Shown piece by piece: positions 10,573 to 19,606 of a stretch of 64,000 bases of DNA. Below the pieces are notes generated by a model. That model was not told the origin of the DNA, ran no database searches, and saw only the letters and a program-made list of their open reading frames with translations. Both the position numbers and the translations under genes were made by a program. The number at the start of each line of letters is the position of its first letter. Within the stretch, counting starts at the first letter, position 1. The stretch comes from Microbacterium sp. NIBRBAC000506063 (lineage in GTDB: Bacteria > Actinomycetota > Actinomycetes > Actinomycetales > Microbacteriaceae), in NCBI RefSeq assembly GCF_017968845.1, contig NZ_CP072876.1, positions 558,001 through 622,000 of the forward strand, in the 5' to 3' direction.

Positions 10573-10720
10573 GTCCCGCTCACCTTCCTTCGCTCACTCG
10601 CCGCCGCCGGTCCGCACCACCGAACCCGGCGGCGGCGAGAGCTCTCGAGATCGGCCTCACCGCGAGAACGGGGCCGAGGGTGTCCTCTTCCATGAATCGC
10701 TTCGTCATCGGTGCCACCGA

Positions 10721-11856
10721 TCAAACGGCCGTGGGCTGGGTGAGCCGTGAGACGTGGAACTCGGAGACGTCGTCGGTGCTCTCGCCGTCGATCGCCAGCT
10801 CGGCGAGCACGCGGCCGATGGCCGGTGTGAACTTGAAGGCGTGACCGGCGCCCAGCCCGACGATGATGTTCGGGTGCTCCTCGAGCGGGCTGAGGACGAA
10901 TCGGCGCTCAGGCGTGAGCGCGTACTGGCAGGTCACGGTGCGCACGTCGCGGCCGCTGCCCGGGATGAGCCGGTGCACGAAGTCGGCGAGCTCCGCCCTG
11001 ATCTCATCGGAGGCGAGGTAGGTGCGCTCCTCGGGCGTCATGCGGTTGTTCGCGACGTCGTGCGCGGCCTTGATCGTCGGCTCTCCGTAGGAGGGGAAGC
11101 CGTAGTAGCACTGCACGTCCTCCCAGATCCAGACCGGGAACCGGGTCGGGTCGTAGTCGGCGGCGTCCTCCGGGTGGAAGTAGGTCACCTGCTCCTGCAT
11201 GACGTCGAGCGGGATCGCCGCGCCGAGGGGCTCGAGGAGGGTGTTGCTCCAGGCGTCCGTCGCCAGGATCACCTTCCCGGCGCGCACGGGGCCGTGAGCC
11301 GTGTGCACGATGACGCCGTCGCCGTCGGGTGTCAGGCGCTCGACGGGAGTGTTCGATCGGATGTCGGCGCCATGCGCACGCGCCTGCATCTGCAGCGTGG
11401 CGACCGTGCGGGCGGCGTGGGCGATGCCGGAGTCCGGCGTGTACACGGTCTCGACGCCGTCCGGCACGGAGAACTGCGGCCAGCGGGCGGTGACCTCGGC
11501 GGGGCTGAGGAGCTCGTAGGGGACGTCGCAGGCGTCAAGGCTCGTCGTGAAGCTCTCCGCCGAGTAGGGGCCGTCCACGGGAAGGAAGATCACCCCGCCG
11601 GTGATCGTCGTGAGCTTCTCGCCCGAGACCTCTTCGAGCTCGGCCCAGTCTCGGTACGCCGACTGCGCGAACCGCACGTACTCGGGGCGCCGTAGGAGGT
11701 GCGGATGATCCGCGATGTGTCGTGGGATGCCCCGCGCACGTGCCCGAGCTCGAACTGCTCGAACGCGACCACCGTCGCACCCTTGCGTGCGGCGTGGTAC
11801 GCGGCGGCGCTGCCGAGCGCCCCCATTCCGACAACGGCTACCTCGAAGGACTCCAT
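10721..11856 (-). CDS. FAD-dependent amine oxidase, monomeric sarcosine oxidase / N-methyltryptophan oxidase family (frameshifted)
   Basis: D-amino-acid-oxidase fold. An N-terminal FAD dinucleotide motif VVGMGALGSAAAYHAARKG lies within the first 30 residues. RGASHDTSRIIRTSYG follows, a block typical of monomeric sarcosine oxidases. IAHAARTVATLQ, VILATDAWSN and the C-terminal GLGAGHAFKFTPAIG carry the residues that contact the flavin. About 378 residues, usual for the family. One frame change near 11690 (GGGCGCC) separates the first 58 residues from the rest. It would demethylate sarcosine, N-methyl amino acids or a related secondary amine, releasing hydrogen peroxide; the exact substrate cannot be read from sequence. 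The cupin follows it and a GAF/PucR regulator faces both. Confidence 0.85.
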
Positions 11857-11974
11857 CTTGCCTCGCTGCTCTCTGTGCTGTGCGCGCTGCGTCCTGCGAG
11901 GAGTCGACACCTTGCCTCGGAGACGTCCGCGTTCTCGTTCTCAGTCAGTGTGCGGGCGCACCGAGCGCACGACT

Positions 11975-12396
11975 ATGGACGGATCACCCACGGCTGCGAG
12001 CATCGACTGTGGGATCACTCCGCAGGAGGCGGCGACGAATCTCCCCGCCGACGCCGCGGAATCAGGAGTACGATCTGCACAGGCAGACCTGACGCTTGAG
12101 ATCGACGGAACGGCAGCGGTACGACGCTCTACCTGGACCGCCAGACCGGCGAGGTCGTGCGGCAGCGGTCGACGACGCTGTCACCGCCGCAGACGACCGC
12201 GCCGGCGATCCCCGCCGACGAGGCCATCGACGTCGCCCTCGACGCCGTGCCGGGAGGGATCGTCGAGCTCGATCTGGACACCGATCGCGGCCGCGTCGTC
12301 TGGGAGGCGCTCATCGCCGCGGATGCGGGCGGTCTCTGGGAGGTCTACGTGGACGCCGCCACCGCGGACGTGCTCAAGCAGGAACAGGACGACTGA
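11975..12396 (+). CDS. PepSY-domain protein, frameshifted, 5' end uncertain
   Basis: A complete C-terminal PepSY unit is readable from 12157 to 12396 (PADEAIDVALDAVPGGIVEL, then GGLWEVYVDAATADVLKQ). Upstream, in another frame, GITPQEAATNLPADAAESG and DLTLEIDGTAAV look like a first PepSY half, followed by TTLYLDRQTGEVV in a third frame. At least two base errors or real disruptions separate them. I see no signal peptide, which secreted PepSY proteins usually have. The true start may therefore lie further upstream, or the gene may be decayed. The start at 11975 is only the first ATG in the right frame and has no clear ribosome site. Confidence 0.5.
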
Positions 12397-12433
12397 CTGC
12401 CCCGCTGAGTGCTCGCGTGATCGACGCGGCCCG

Positions 12434-13809
12434 TCACACTCCTGTCTCGGCGGGGACGCGTCCCTCGCGCACGGCGCGGGCGAGCGCGTCGTAGTCCGAT
12501 TCCGCGACATCGGCATAGGCCGCCGACCATCCCGCCAGCGCTTCGGCGAGCCTTTCGCCCTTGCCGAGATAGCCGGCGATGACCCTCGCGACGGGAGACT
12601 GGCCATGAGCGCGGGCCAGCAGCGCCGCGCACAGCCCGCCGTAGGCGATGAACTGCTCCTTGTCGAGCGTGTCCGGCTCGATGGAGCCCTTCATGTCGCG
12701 GAACTGCCGCCAGTAGTAGTCCACCCGGTACCGCTGCGCGCTCTCCCCCGCCCACCCGGTGATCCAGCCGAGGAACGGGTCGGAGTTGGCCTGGAGGATC
12801 CGCTGCGCGGCCACGACGCGATGCCCCTCCGAGTGCGAGGCGCCGGTCTCGTCACCGGGGATCACGGCGGGACGACCGCCATGGCTGGTCAGCACTGACG
12901 GCGGAGCCTCTTTGGCCTGCAGGAACAGCGGATCCCCCGTGGGGCCCTCGAAGGCGAGCAGATAGCAGCGGGTGCCGACGCTTCCGACCCCGACCACCCG
13001 CAGGGCGAAGTCGACCAGCCGGTACTGCGCCAGCAGATAGGCGATGTCCTCACGCACCGTCGAGCGATACTGCGCGACGAGCCCGTCGAGCTCCTCCAGG
13101 GTCGCATGGTTCACATGCCGCAGGACAGGCGGTTGGTCGACGATCGTCGTCGCGCCGTCGGCGCTGCGCAGCGTGAGCTTGCGCAGCACCTGCTCCGAGG
13201 TTCGCCCCCGAGCCTTGCCGGAGGCCTTCTTCACCGTCTTCGCGCCGGCCTTGCCCAGACGCTTGGCGACCTCGGAGGTGTCCGCCCGGGCGAAGTAGCG
13301 TTCGATGGCGGAGAGCTGGACGAACTCGCGCAGCGTCTCCTGGTAACTCGCAGCCGCGCGCGCCACCGCCTCCCGGCAATCCTCCTCGCTGAGTCCGATG
13401 TCGCGACCGCCGATGTGGACGCTGGCGGTGAGACGCCGCAGATCCCACTCCCAGGGCGCGACTCCGGCCTCGTCGAAGTCGTTCAGGTCGAAGACCAGCT
13501 CCCGCTCCGGTGAGGCGTAGAAGCCGAAGTTGGAGATATGCGCGTCACCGCAGGAGACGACGTCCACGCCCGTGGTCGGCCCGGCGGCGAGATCGCTCGC
13601 CATGATCGCCGCGGTGCCGCGATAGAACGAGAACGCCGACTGCAGCATCCTCCCCACGCGCACCGGCACCAGCTCGGGGAGACGGGAGCCGTGCTGCCCT
13701 CGAGGATACCGACGGGATCCCTGTCCCGCGGCAGGGCCAGCTCCCCCAGCCTCCGCCGCGGCATCCGCTCCCGCACGGCCGTGACGGCCTCCCGTGTCGA
13801 CGCTGTCAT
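12434..13809 (-). CDS. DUF2252 family protein (frameshifted)
   Basis: About 458 residues. The core block VDVVSCGDAHISNFGFYASP followed by LVFDLNDFDEAGVAPWEWDL is diagnostic of the DUF2252 family, whose fold resembles a protein/small-molecule kinase. The GDAH and NDFDE residues are in the positions of that family's putative active site. KEAPPSVL and DMKGSIE follow in the second half. ATG 13809 starts MTASTREAVTAVRER; one frame change near 13683 (GGGGAGACGGG) splits off the first 40 residues. The biochemical role of the family is not established. It converges on the PepSY gene and is 46 bp downstream of the adhesin stop on the same strand. Confidence 0.85.
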
Positions 13810-13855
13810 CTTCTCCTCCTTCAGGCGACGACCGCTCTCACCGCGGGCCTCCGGG

Positions 13856-15724
13856 TCACTGGATCGCTTTCCGCCTCCTCAGAAGCATGGCACCCAACGC
13901 CACCGCAGCGAAGGCGAAGGCCAGCAGCACGACGGGGACCTCGGCACCGGTGCTGGAGAGCTCATCGGGCACGACGGCCACGGGCACGTCCTCGACGGTG
14001 ACGGTCTGGGCGGGTCGTCGATGTCCGTGTGCTCGGCGACCGCGTCCTCCGGGTCACCGGCAACAGCACCCTCGAACAACCACTCGAAGGCCACCAACTC
14101 ACTGCCGGCATACCCCTCCGGAACGACGAAGGTCACGCCGACTTCACCATCAGCAGCATCCGGAGTGAACGTCACCTGACCGGTGATCCCGTCCCGCTGC
14201 CGTCAGCCTTGTCCATCAGCTCACCGGTCAGGGTGTACTCCACACCCGGGGTCAGATTCTGATACGCCACTGTGTCGATCACCGTGCCACCGTTCCACGG
14301 CAACACCCGATCACCATCAGCCGAATCCACCAACGACGTCCCGATCACCGGGTCCTGCACCACAGGCGCATCCTCGACAGTGACCGTCTGCGCCGGGTCA
14401 TCGATGTCCGTGTGCTCGGCGACCGCGTCCTCCGGGTCACCGGCAACAGCACCCTCGAACAACCACTCGAAGGCCACCAGCTCACTGCTGGCATACCCCT
14501 CGGGAACGGTGAAGAGCACATCGATCTCACCATTGGGCTCCTCGGGAGTGAAGGTCACGGAGCCGGTGATCCCCGTTCCGCTGCCATCCGCCTTGTCCAT
14601 CAGCTCGCCCACCAGGGTGTACTCCTGACCCGGGACCAGGTTCTCGTAGGCGACCGTGTCCACGACGACGCCACCGTTCCAGGCAAGCACCCGATCACCA
14701 TCGGCAGCATCGACCAGCGACGTCCCGATCACCGGAACCTCCTGCTGCAGCGGGCTCCAGCTGACGTCCGCTGCGGCATCCGTCGTCGCTGTGCTCGGTG
14801 CCACGAGGATGAGAGTCTGCGCGTGGTCGTCGACCGTGGGCGTGCCCCCGGAGTCGTCGGCACCGAGATGACCTTTCCAGTCGAGCTCGATCCCGTCGCG
14901 GAGGCCGTGAGCGTCGCACTGCCGGCCGCCGTCTCGCCGGTGAGGTCGAGGTAGATCTCTTGACCGTCGACGACCGTCGCCGGGTCGATCGGAACCCCAT
15001 CCGCATCGGTCAACGAGATCGCGGGATCCACGGAGACGCTCACCGTCGGCTGGTTGGTGGTGACCACGAACGGGCCGACGAGCGAACCGGCGCTCTGCAC
15101 GCCGCCCGGAGCGGTGATCGAGACCGAGGTCTCGAAGTCCGCCGGGCTCAGGCCGGAACTCGCGTTCGCCGAGTTCACCAGGTGCCAGTACACCGTCTCC
15201 GCGTCTTCACTGCCCCAGTCCCACGACGCGTCCCAGGTCAGATCGGTGTAGCGCCAGATCGCGGTCTGCGTCGCGGTGATCGCATCTTCACGGCTCAGAT
15301 CCGACACACCCGCCGCTGCGCCCAGAGCCTCCAGGCTCAACGCAGGGTAGCTGTGCGCGAGCACCCAGAGCACCTTGCCCTGGACCTCGGGATTCGGGAA
15401 GTGGTTGTCTCCCAGGAAGCTGTCCAGTCCGCCGATCAGCGCCTCACGGCTGTGCTGGTAGCTCTCGGAGTGCTCGATGCAGTACGCCCAGAAGTCCGGC
15501 TCGCCCGGGTTGCCCGGATCGGCGGGAGTCTCCGCATAGATGGGGAAGGTGAAGCCCGAACCCGAGACCCAGTCCACCGGCCCCACGTACACCGTGTCGC
15601 CGTCCTCCAGAGTCGGCGCCGCGAAGGCCGCGGTCGCCGGCGAGACCAGCGCGGCGGCGCCGAGCAGCGCCGCGACGAGCGCACCGCCCGCGCGAGCCGG
15701 AAAGCTCTTCTTCTGTCGTTTCAT
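13856..15724 (-). CDS. Cell-wall-anchored adhesin with N-terminal thioester (TQxA) domain and VaFE repeats (frameshifted)
   Basis: Exported surface protein of about 622 residues. Signal peptide 1-36 (KRQKKSF, hydrophobic core, cleavage near AFA-AP). A thioester domain has Cys82 (FWAYCIEHS) and Gln153 in TQTA (ATQTAIWRYT), the pair that forms an internal Cys-Gln thioester in Gram-positive adhesins and can attach covalently to host or surface targets. An Ig-like spacer follows, then two near-identical 128-residue repeats carrying the ELVAFEWLFEG motif (VaFE isopeptide-type domains). The C-terminal sorting signal is LSSTG, a hydrophobic helix and RRRKAIQ, a variant of LPxTG. ATG 15724 has GAAGGA five bases upstream. 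Frame changes near 14840, 14190 and 14005. No sortase lies in the window. Confidence 0.87.
13984..14750 (-). repeat. Tandem 384-bp repeat encoding two VaFE domains
   Basis: Two head-to-tail copies, about 13984-14366 and 14367-14750, within the adhesin gene. Shared landmarks are ATGTCCGTGTGCTCGG at 14021 and 14404, and AGGGTGTACTC at 14230 and 14614. The offset between copies is 384 bp (128 codons) at the downstream landmark but only 383 and 382 at the others. That shows two bases missing from the first copy. Copies are nearly identical over long stretches, suggesting recent duplication or gene conversion. Confidence 0.85.
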
Positions 15725-16196
15725 CGAGTCCTTCTCCCCTCTCCATGGGCTCATCACTTACGACAACGAACCGCTGAGTTTTGCACGCCTGCGTGCAACC
15801 ACAGTCATCTATACAGAGTGCCCACGGGGAGAAAGGTGACGCGCTACCGGGAAAAAACCCTGGCACATCCGCGCACCGCCAACCAACGTGAGCACACGCT
15901 GTTCATAGAGACGCCATCCGACCGCCTTTATTACGCGGATACCTCGAAACTGAAGGGTGCCGACGAGTAGATCCTCCGCCGGCAGCGCGTCGTTCATCCG
16001 TCGTTGACAGGGACTTCCCTCTGGCCCCAGGGGAGCCACCTCCTCGTCGCCGACGGCTCGTCGCGCTTCTCCCTGTCACGCGGACTCTGCCTGCCATCCG
16101 CTCATAAAGAACGTCCAGGTTTCTCATGCAGGCCCCATAGACCGCGTCATTACCGTCAAGGCGATCCCACTCGGGATGCGAAGGAGTGAATGACGC
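15725..16196. other. 472-bp intergenic region between divergent adhesin and adaptor genes
   Basis: No convincing gene: ORFs here are short, lack ribosome sites and have no recognisable protein features. The stretch is visibly less GC-rich than its neighbours (for example around 15890-15960). It must contain the promoters of both divergent genes. GAAGGAG at 16179-16185 serves the adaptor gene. I see no unambiguous -35/-10 pair. Confidence 0.5.
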
Positions 16197-17438
16197 ATGA
16201 AAGTGAAGAACCTGCTCGGCAGGCTGTCCCGGCGGGCCTGGATCGTCGTCGGGTCCGCGACCGTCGTCGTGGTCGCCGCCGCGGTCGGGGTCTTCGTGTT
16301 CCTCCTGCCCTCTCAGGCACAGGCGCAGCCGGTGACCCAGACCAGCACGGCAAGCCTGGAGACGATGCAGAAGGTCGTCTCCGCCAGCGGTACCGTGACG
16401 CCCGCGGTCAAGGAGGATCTGAGCTTCGCCGTGTCGGGGGTGGTGACCGAGATCGACGTCGCCGCGGGCGACATCGTCGAGGAGGGCACCGTGCTGGCAC
16501 GCGTCGACACGCTGGCGCTGAACGCCTCACTCCTGGATGCGGAGGCGACGCTGGCCGAGGCGGAGGCGACGCTGGCCGGTGCACGCGACGCGAACGATGG
16601 CAGCAGTGCTGCGAAGGCACGGGTCTCGGCGGCATCCGCCGCCGTGGACGTCGCGGAGAGCGCTGTCGCGGATGCCGAGGCGGCACTCGATGACGCCGCG
16701 CTGCGCGCACCCGCCACCGGCCTGATCACGAGCGTGGGGATCTCGGTCGGAGACCGGGTCACCGGCGGCTCCTCCGGATCCGGCACGTCCTCGGCCACGA
16801 CCGGTGGGATGCCGGGCGCATCGACCGCCTCGACGAGCACGACCGGCAGCGGCACCGCCTTCAGCCTGGTGAGCACGGATGCCTGGACCGTGAGCGTCAC
16901 CGTCGGCGAGACCGACGTCGCCCACGTCGAAGCAGGTCTCCAGGTGGAGCTCGCCACCTCCGACGGCAAGGAGTTCTTCGGCACGGTGGCCGAGGTCGGC
17001 GTCGTCCCCTCCACCTCCTCGGGCTCGGCCCGCTACTCCGTCGCGATCGATGTCACCGGCACGGGCGAGGGACTCTTCGACGGTGTCTCCGTCGATGTGG
17101 ACATCGTCTACGAACGACGCATCGACGTGCTCACCGTCCCCTCGGCGGCCGTGACCACGACGGACGGCGTGAGCACCGTCACCCTCATCGAGGAGAACGG
17201 ATCCGAGCGGGAGGTGCAGGTCGAGATCGGAGAGACATCCGGTTCGCTGACCGAGATCCTCTCGGGGCTCGAAGAGGGCGACGAGGTTCTCGTCTCGGTC
17301 TTCACCCCCGGCGAGGGCAACACCGGTGGCTTCCCCGGCGGCGGCCAGGGCAGGTTCCCCGGCGGTGACTTCGAGTTGCCCGACGGGTTCGAACCTCCGA
17401 GCGGCGGCTTCCCTGGTGAACCGGGGGGCAACGGATGA
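16197..17438 (+). CDS. HlyD/MacA-type membrane-fusion (periplasmic adaptor-like) protein
   Basis: Intact, 413 residues. N-terminal membrane anchor (about 15-37). Lipoyl/barrel-sandwich halves: ASGTVTPAVKEDLSFAVSGV with ITEIDVAAGDIVEEGTVLARVD-type sequence, and the later APATGLITSVGISVGDRV. An alanine-rich coiled-coil hairpin lies between them (about 100-170), then beta-barrel and membrane-proximal domains, and a Gly/Pro/Phe-rich tail (GGFPGGGQGRFPGG) after residue 380. Such proteins work with a MacB-like ABC exporter, but no ATPase or permease follows here. The nearest MacB-like pair is 21 kb away. GAAGGAG lies 12 bases before ATG 16197. Confidence 0.85.
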   Translation: MKVKNLLGRLSRRAWIVVGSATVVVVAAAVGVFVFLLPSQAQAQPVTQTSTASLETMQKVVSASGTVTPAVKEDLSFAVSGVVTEIDVAAGDIVEEGTVLARVDTLALNASLLDAEATLAEAEATLAGARDANDGSSAAKARVSAASAAVDVAESAVADAEAALDDAALRAPATGLITSVGISVGDRVTGGSSGSGTSSATTGGMPGASTASTSTTGSGTAFSLVSTDAWTVSVTVGETDVAHVEAGLQVELATSDGKEFFGTVAEVGVVPSTSSGSARYSVAIDVTGTGEGLFDGVSVDVDIVYERRIDVLTVPSAAVTTTDGVSTVTLIEENGSEREVQVEIGETSGSLTEILSGLEEGDEVLVSVFTPGEGNTGGFPGGGQGRFPGGDFELPDGFEPPSGGFPGEPGGNG

Positions 17439-17474
17439 GCCCTCCGTAACGAGGGTTCGAGCATCGAGGCACGC

Positions 17475-17939
17475 GTGAGCGATCTCAGGTCCGAGCTGTC
17501 AGCGGCTGAGCAGCGCCTGGCACACATCCACGGCGCGGTCGAGAACATCCAGTCGCTTCTTAACGAGTCGGCTCCTGGGGAGCGCGAACCCCAAGCAGAT
17601 CATGCCAACGAAGACGAGTCCATCCCACGTGTCGATCCCGCCTGGGGCCAGCAGCAAGCTCCCAATGCGCCTCTCGTGCGCCAACGGGTGCCTTCGACGG
17701 ATCGGGTCGCGGAGATCGTGAACAACTTCGGTCGAGTCGCCACGAGAGATGAGATCTTCGAAGCATTCCAGGTGCAGCGCGGTTTCCCGCCCTCGTGGAC
17801 CAACCCCCGCAACTCCATCGGGAACGCACTGAATCGTGCTGCCGAACGACACATGATTCAACGCATCGATTCGAACAACTTCGCGCCAGAGGGTTACTCA
17901 CAATCTGGCGCCGAAGCCACTCACCCTGGAGTGTCATGA
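17475..17939 (+). CDS. Hypothetical protein with N-terminal coiled coil and possible winged-helix domain
   Basis: 154 residues from GTG 17475; I do not recognise a family. Residues 1-33 (SDLRSELSAAEQRLAHIHGA onward) form a likely coiled coil, 35-75 is a low-complexity polar linker, and 76-145 (RVAEIVNNFGRVATRDEIFE, then NSIGNALNRAAERHMIQRID) has the helix spacing of a winged-helix or HARE-like DNA-associated domain. Base composition is lower in GC than the flanking genes, with codons such as AAC/GAT/CGT mixed freely, suggesting transfer. It sits in the islet on the 3' side of tRNA-Tyr. No good ribosome site. Confidence 0.55.
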   Translation: MSDLRSELSAAEQRLAHIHGAVENIQSLLNESAPGEREPQADHANEDESIPRVDPAWGQQQAPNAPLVRQRVPSTDRVAEIVNNFGRVATRDEIFEAFQVQRGFPPSWTNPRNSIGNALNRAAERHMIQRIDSNNFAPEGYSQSGAEATHPGVS

Positions 17940-17952
17940 TGACGCAATAGAC

Positions 17953-18233
17953 CATGACCGAGGTCTACAAATCGCTGGACGCAGTGATCTCGGTCTACCG
18001 GCTCAAGTGGAATAGGAGGTTCCCTTGAGTCGCAGCCTCAGAGGAGGTACAGGCCCAAGCGCTGGCCTGAGATTGGTTCATCAACTAATCGAAGTCTACG
18101 TTCTGACGAGAACGAAGACAAGCGTAGGGAGGGGCAACCGTTCGCGGAGGCCCCTCCCGCTCTTGTATCAGAAGCGCGGCGTCTCCGGGGATTTACCGGG
18201 GAGGCCCTGACCGCTCGTTCGGAACGGAAATAG
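17953..18233 (+). CDS. Possible small hypothetical gene, frameshifted (low confidence)
   Basis: ATG 17953 opens MTEVYKSLDAVISVYRLKW and stops after 24 codons. One frame over, an open segment continues to 18233 (PKRWPEIGSSTNRSLRSDEN, then ARRLRGFTGEALTARSERK) with plausible polar composition. If one base is missing near 18020 the two would make a protein of about 93 residues. The stretch also contains a strong hairpin at 18127-18158, so it may be non-coding. No family recognised. Confidence 0.25.
18127..18158 (+). terminator. Hairpin GGGAGGGGC / GCCCCTCCC
   Basis: Perfect 9-bp inverted repeat at 18127-18135 and 18150-18158 with a 14-base loop, followed by GCTCTTGT. It could end transcription of the 17475 gene or fold within a small RNA. 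The T tract is weak. Confidence 0.4.
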
Positions 18234-18279
18234 CCCGGACATCGAGAATACTCAGTGATTTCGGGCCATTTCGGATTTG

Positions 18280-18361
18280 TGGCAGGTGAGGGATTCGAAC
18301 CCCCGAAGGCTGAGCCGTCTGATTTACAGTCAGATCCCTTTGGCCGCTAGGGTAACCTGCC
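18280..18361 (-). tRNA. tRNA-Tyr (anticodon GTA)
   Basis: The complement folds as a class II tRNA. Acceptor stem GGCAGGT pairs with ACCTGCC, the anticodon stem-loop is CTGACTGTAAATCAG with GTA, there is a long variable arm (GACGGCTCAGCCTTCG), and the T arm is GGGGGTTCGAATCCC. The discriminator A is at 18280 and CCA is not encoded. 82 nt. Its 3' end points toward the lower-GC islet at 17440-18270. Confidence 0.96.
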
Positions 18362-18507
18362 AAACGCACCCGTCCGACTTGTACAGACGATCGGGGGCGC
18401 GAAGACCAATCATACCTGTCGCGAGCGGGCCGCGGAAATCGGACGGCTCTCGCCATCGCGACCTTGCATCACCAGGCCTCGGAGCGACTTCGACGAGTCC
18501 CGCACCG

Positions 18508-18570
18508 CGTTTCGTCTCGCGAAGACCCGCACTGAGCGAGCGCAGGGAGTCGAAGTGTCGCTCAACGACC
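18508..18570. repeat. Dispersed palindromic repeat, TTTCG/CTCAAC family
   Basis: GTTTCGTCTCGCGAAG at the left and GTCGAAGTGTCGCTCAACGACC at the right belong to the same short family seen at 20283-20322, 34505-34611 and 45808-45845. Lies between tRNA-Tyr and the pfkB-family gene; the rest of 18362-18600 shows no gene. Confidence 0.5.
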
Positions 18571-18600
18571 GGGAACGCCGGGGTCGACCATCGCCCGGGC

Positions 18601-19533
18601 TCAGGTGCCGATGCGGTCGTACCCGGCGCCGCCCAGGGATTCGGGTGTGCGCAGCAATCCGCCCTCCCCACGACAGGTCGCGGCGGCCACCGCCATGGCC
18701 CGGTCCAGCAGCTCCTGCCAGCCCGCGGCATCCGACGGCTCCTGCTCCACGAAACCGGCGGCAAGGGCCGCGAGCGTCGCATCGCCGGCCCCCACGGTGT
18801 CGACGACGGGCCCCGCCTGCTGCGCGATCGGAGCACGCACGAACCCGGCATCCGACTCGATCGAGGCGCCCTGCGCGCCCTCGGTCGCCAGCACCGCAGA
18901 GGCGCCCAGCGCACGAAGACGACCCCGCAGCGCCGAGAGGTCGCCGTCGTAGAGGACGTCCGCATCATCGGCCCCGACCTTGACCAGCGCAGCGGGCACC
19001 ACCGACTCGAAGCCGACGACGAACGCCGCCCTGTCGCGCATCATGCCGGTCCGCGGATTCGGATCGATCGCCAGCGGCACCTCCCCGACCGCCTCGCGCA
19101 GCGCCTCGACCTCCGAGGGCACATCGAAGGGGAAGCAGCTCACGACCACGAGGGGCGCCCGGATGATCGCCTCCCGCGCATCCGCGGAGTATCGGATGCT
19201 GCGCTCCTGCGCCGCCCGGTTGAACTCATACGAGGGCTCGCCGTTCTCCGCTCGGGTCACGATCGCCCGCGAAGACCCCCGCGGCGCGGCGCTCTCGATC
19301 AGCTCCACGCCGTGATCGGCCAGATACGTGCGGATGCGGTCACCGGCGGCATCCGATCCCACCATCGCGATGAGCGTCGCCGGGTGGCCGAGCCGCCGCA
19401 GCCCCACGGCCACGTTCAGCGCCGCACCGCCCACGAGCTCGCGCACACCCCCGTCGCCTCGGATCTCGTCGATCAGGGCGTCGCCGATCACGACGATCGG
19501 CGGTCGGATGCCGGTGATCTGCGCGTTCGTCAT
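18601..19533 (-). CDS. PfkB-family carbohydrate kinase (fructokinase/ribokinase-like)
   Basis: Intact, about 310 residues. The N-terminal PfkB block is IVVIGDALIDEIRG, then the GGAALNVAVGLRRLG sugar-binding block. The C-terminal signature is VDTVGAGDATLAALAAGF, with the catalytic Asp in GAGDA and the anion hole. It phosphorylates a sugar or nucleoside with ATP; DPNPRTGMM and the overall order favour fructokinase-type enzymes. I prefer ATG 19533 (MTNAQITGIRPP), though an in-frame ATG at 19551 is possible. Divergent from the lipoprotein gene, 73 bp apart. No transporter or other sugar gene is adjacent. Confidence 0.85.
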   Translation of the reverse strand: MTNAQITGIRPPIVVIGDALIDEIRGDGGVRELVGGAALNVAVGLRRLGHPATLIAMVGSDAAGDRIRTYLADHGVELIESAAPRGSSRAIVTRAENGEPSYEFNRAAQERSIRYSADAREAIIRAPLVVVSCFPFDVPSEVEALREAVGEVPLAIDPNPRTGMMRDRAAFVVGFESVVPAALVKVGADDADVLYDGDLSALRGRLRALGASAVLATEGAQGASIESDAGFVRAPIAQQAGPVVDTVGAGDATLAALAAGFVEQEPSDAAGWQELLDRAMAVAAATCRGEGGLLRTPESLGGAGYDRIGT

Positions 19534-19606
19534 CTCACGATTGTCGCGCATCCCGGCATCCGTGTGGCATACGCGCGGGTCCCGCCGCCGGGCTTAATGT
19601 GGGGGC

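Noticed and set aside
1..13800. Wholesale pseudogenisation or programmed frameshifting as explanation of the broken genes
   Set aside because: Breaks are not at one shared slippery motif, occur in essential rpoC, lie in C/G runs and leave both sides fully conserved; sequence error is simpler.
15725..16196. Small ORFs in the adhesin-adaptor spacer
   Set aside because: Short, overlapping on both strands, no ribosome sites and no recognisable sequence; treated as intergenic.
18025..18210. TTG-started 61-codon ORF with an upstream AGGAGG
   Set aside because: Composition is arginine/leucine-rich and unlike a real protein; the neighbouring frame reads better, and the stretch may be non-coding. 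Kept only as a low-confidence alternative under 17953-18233.
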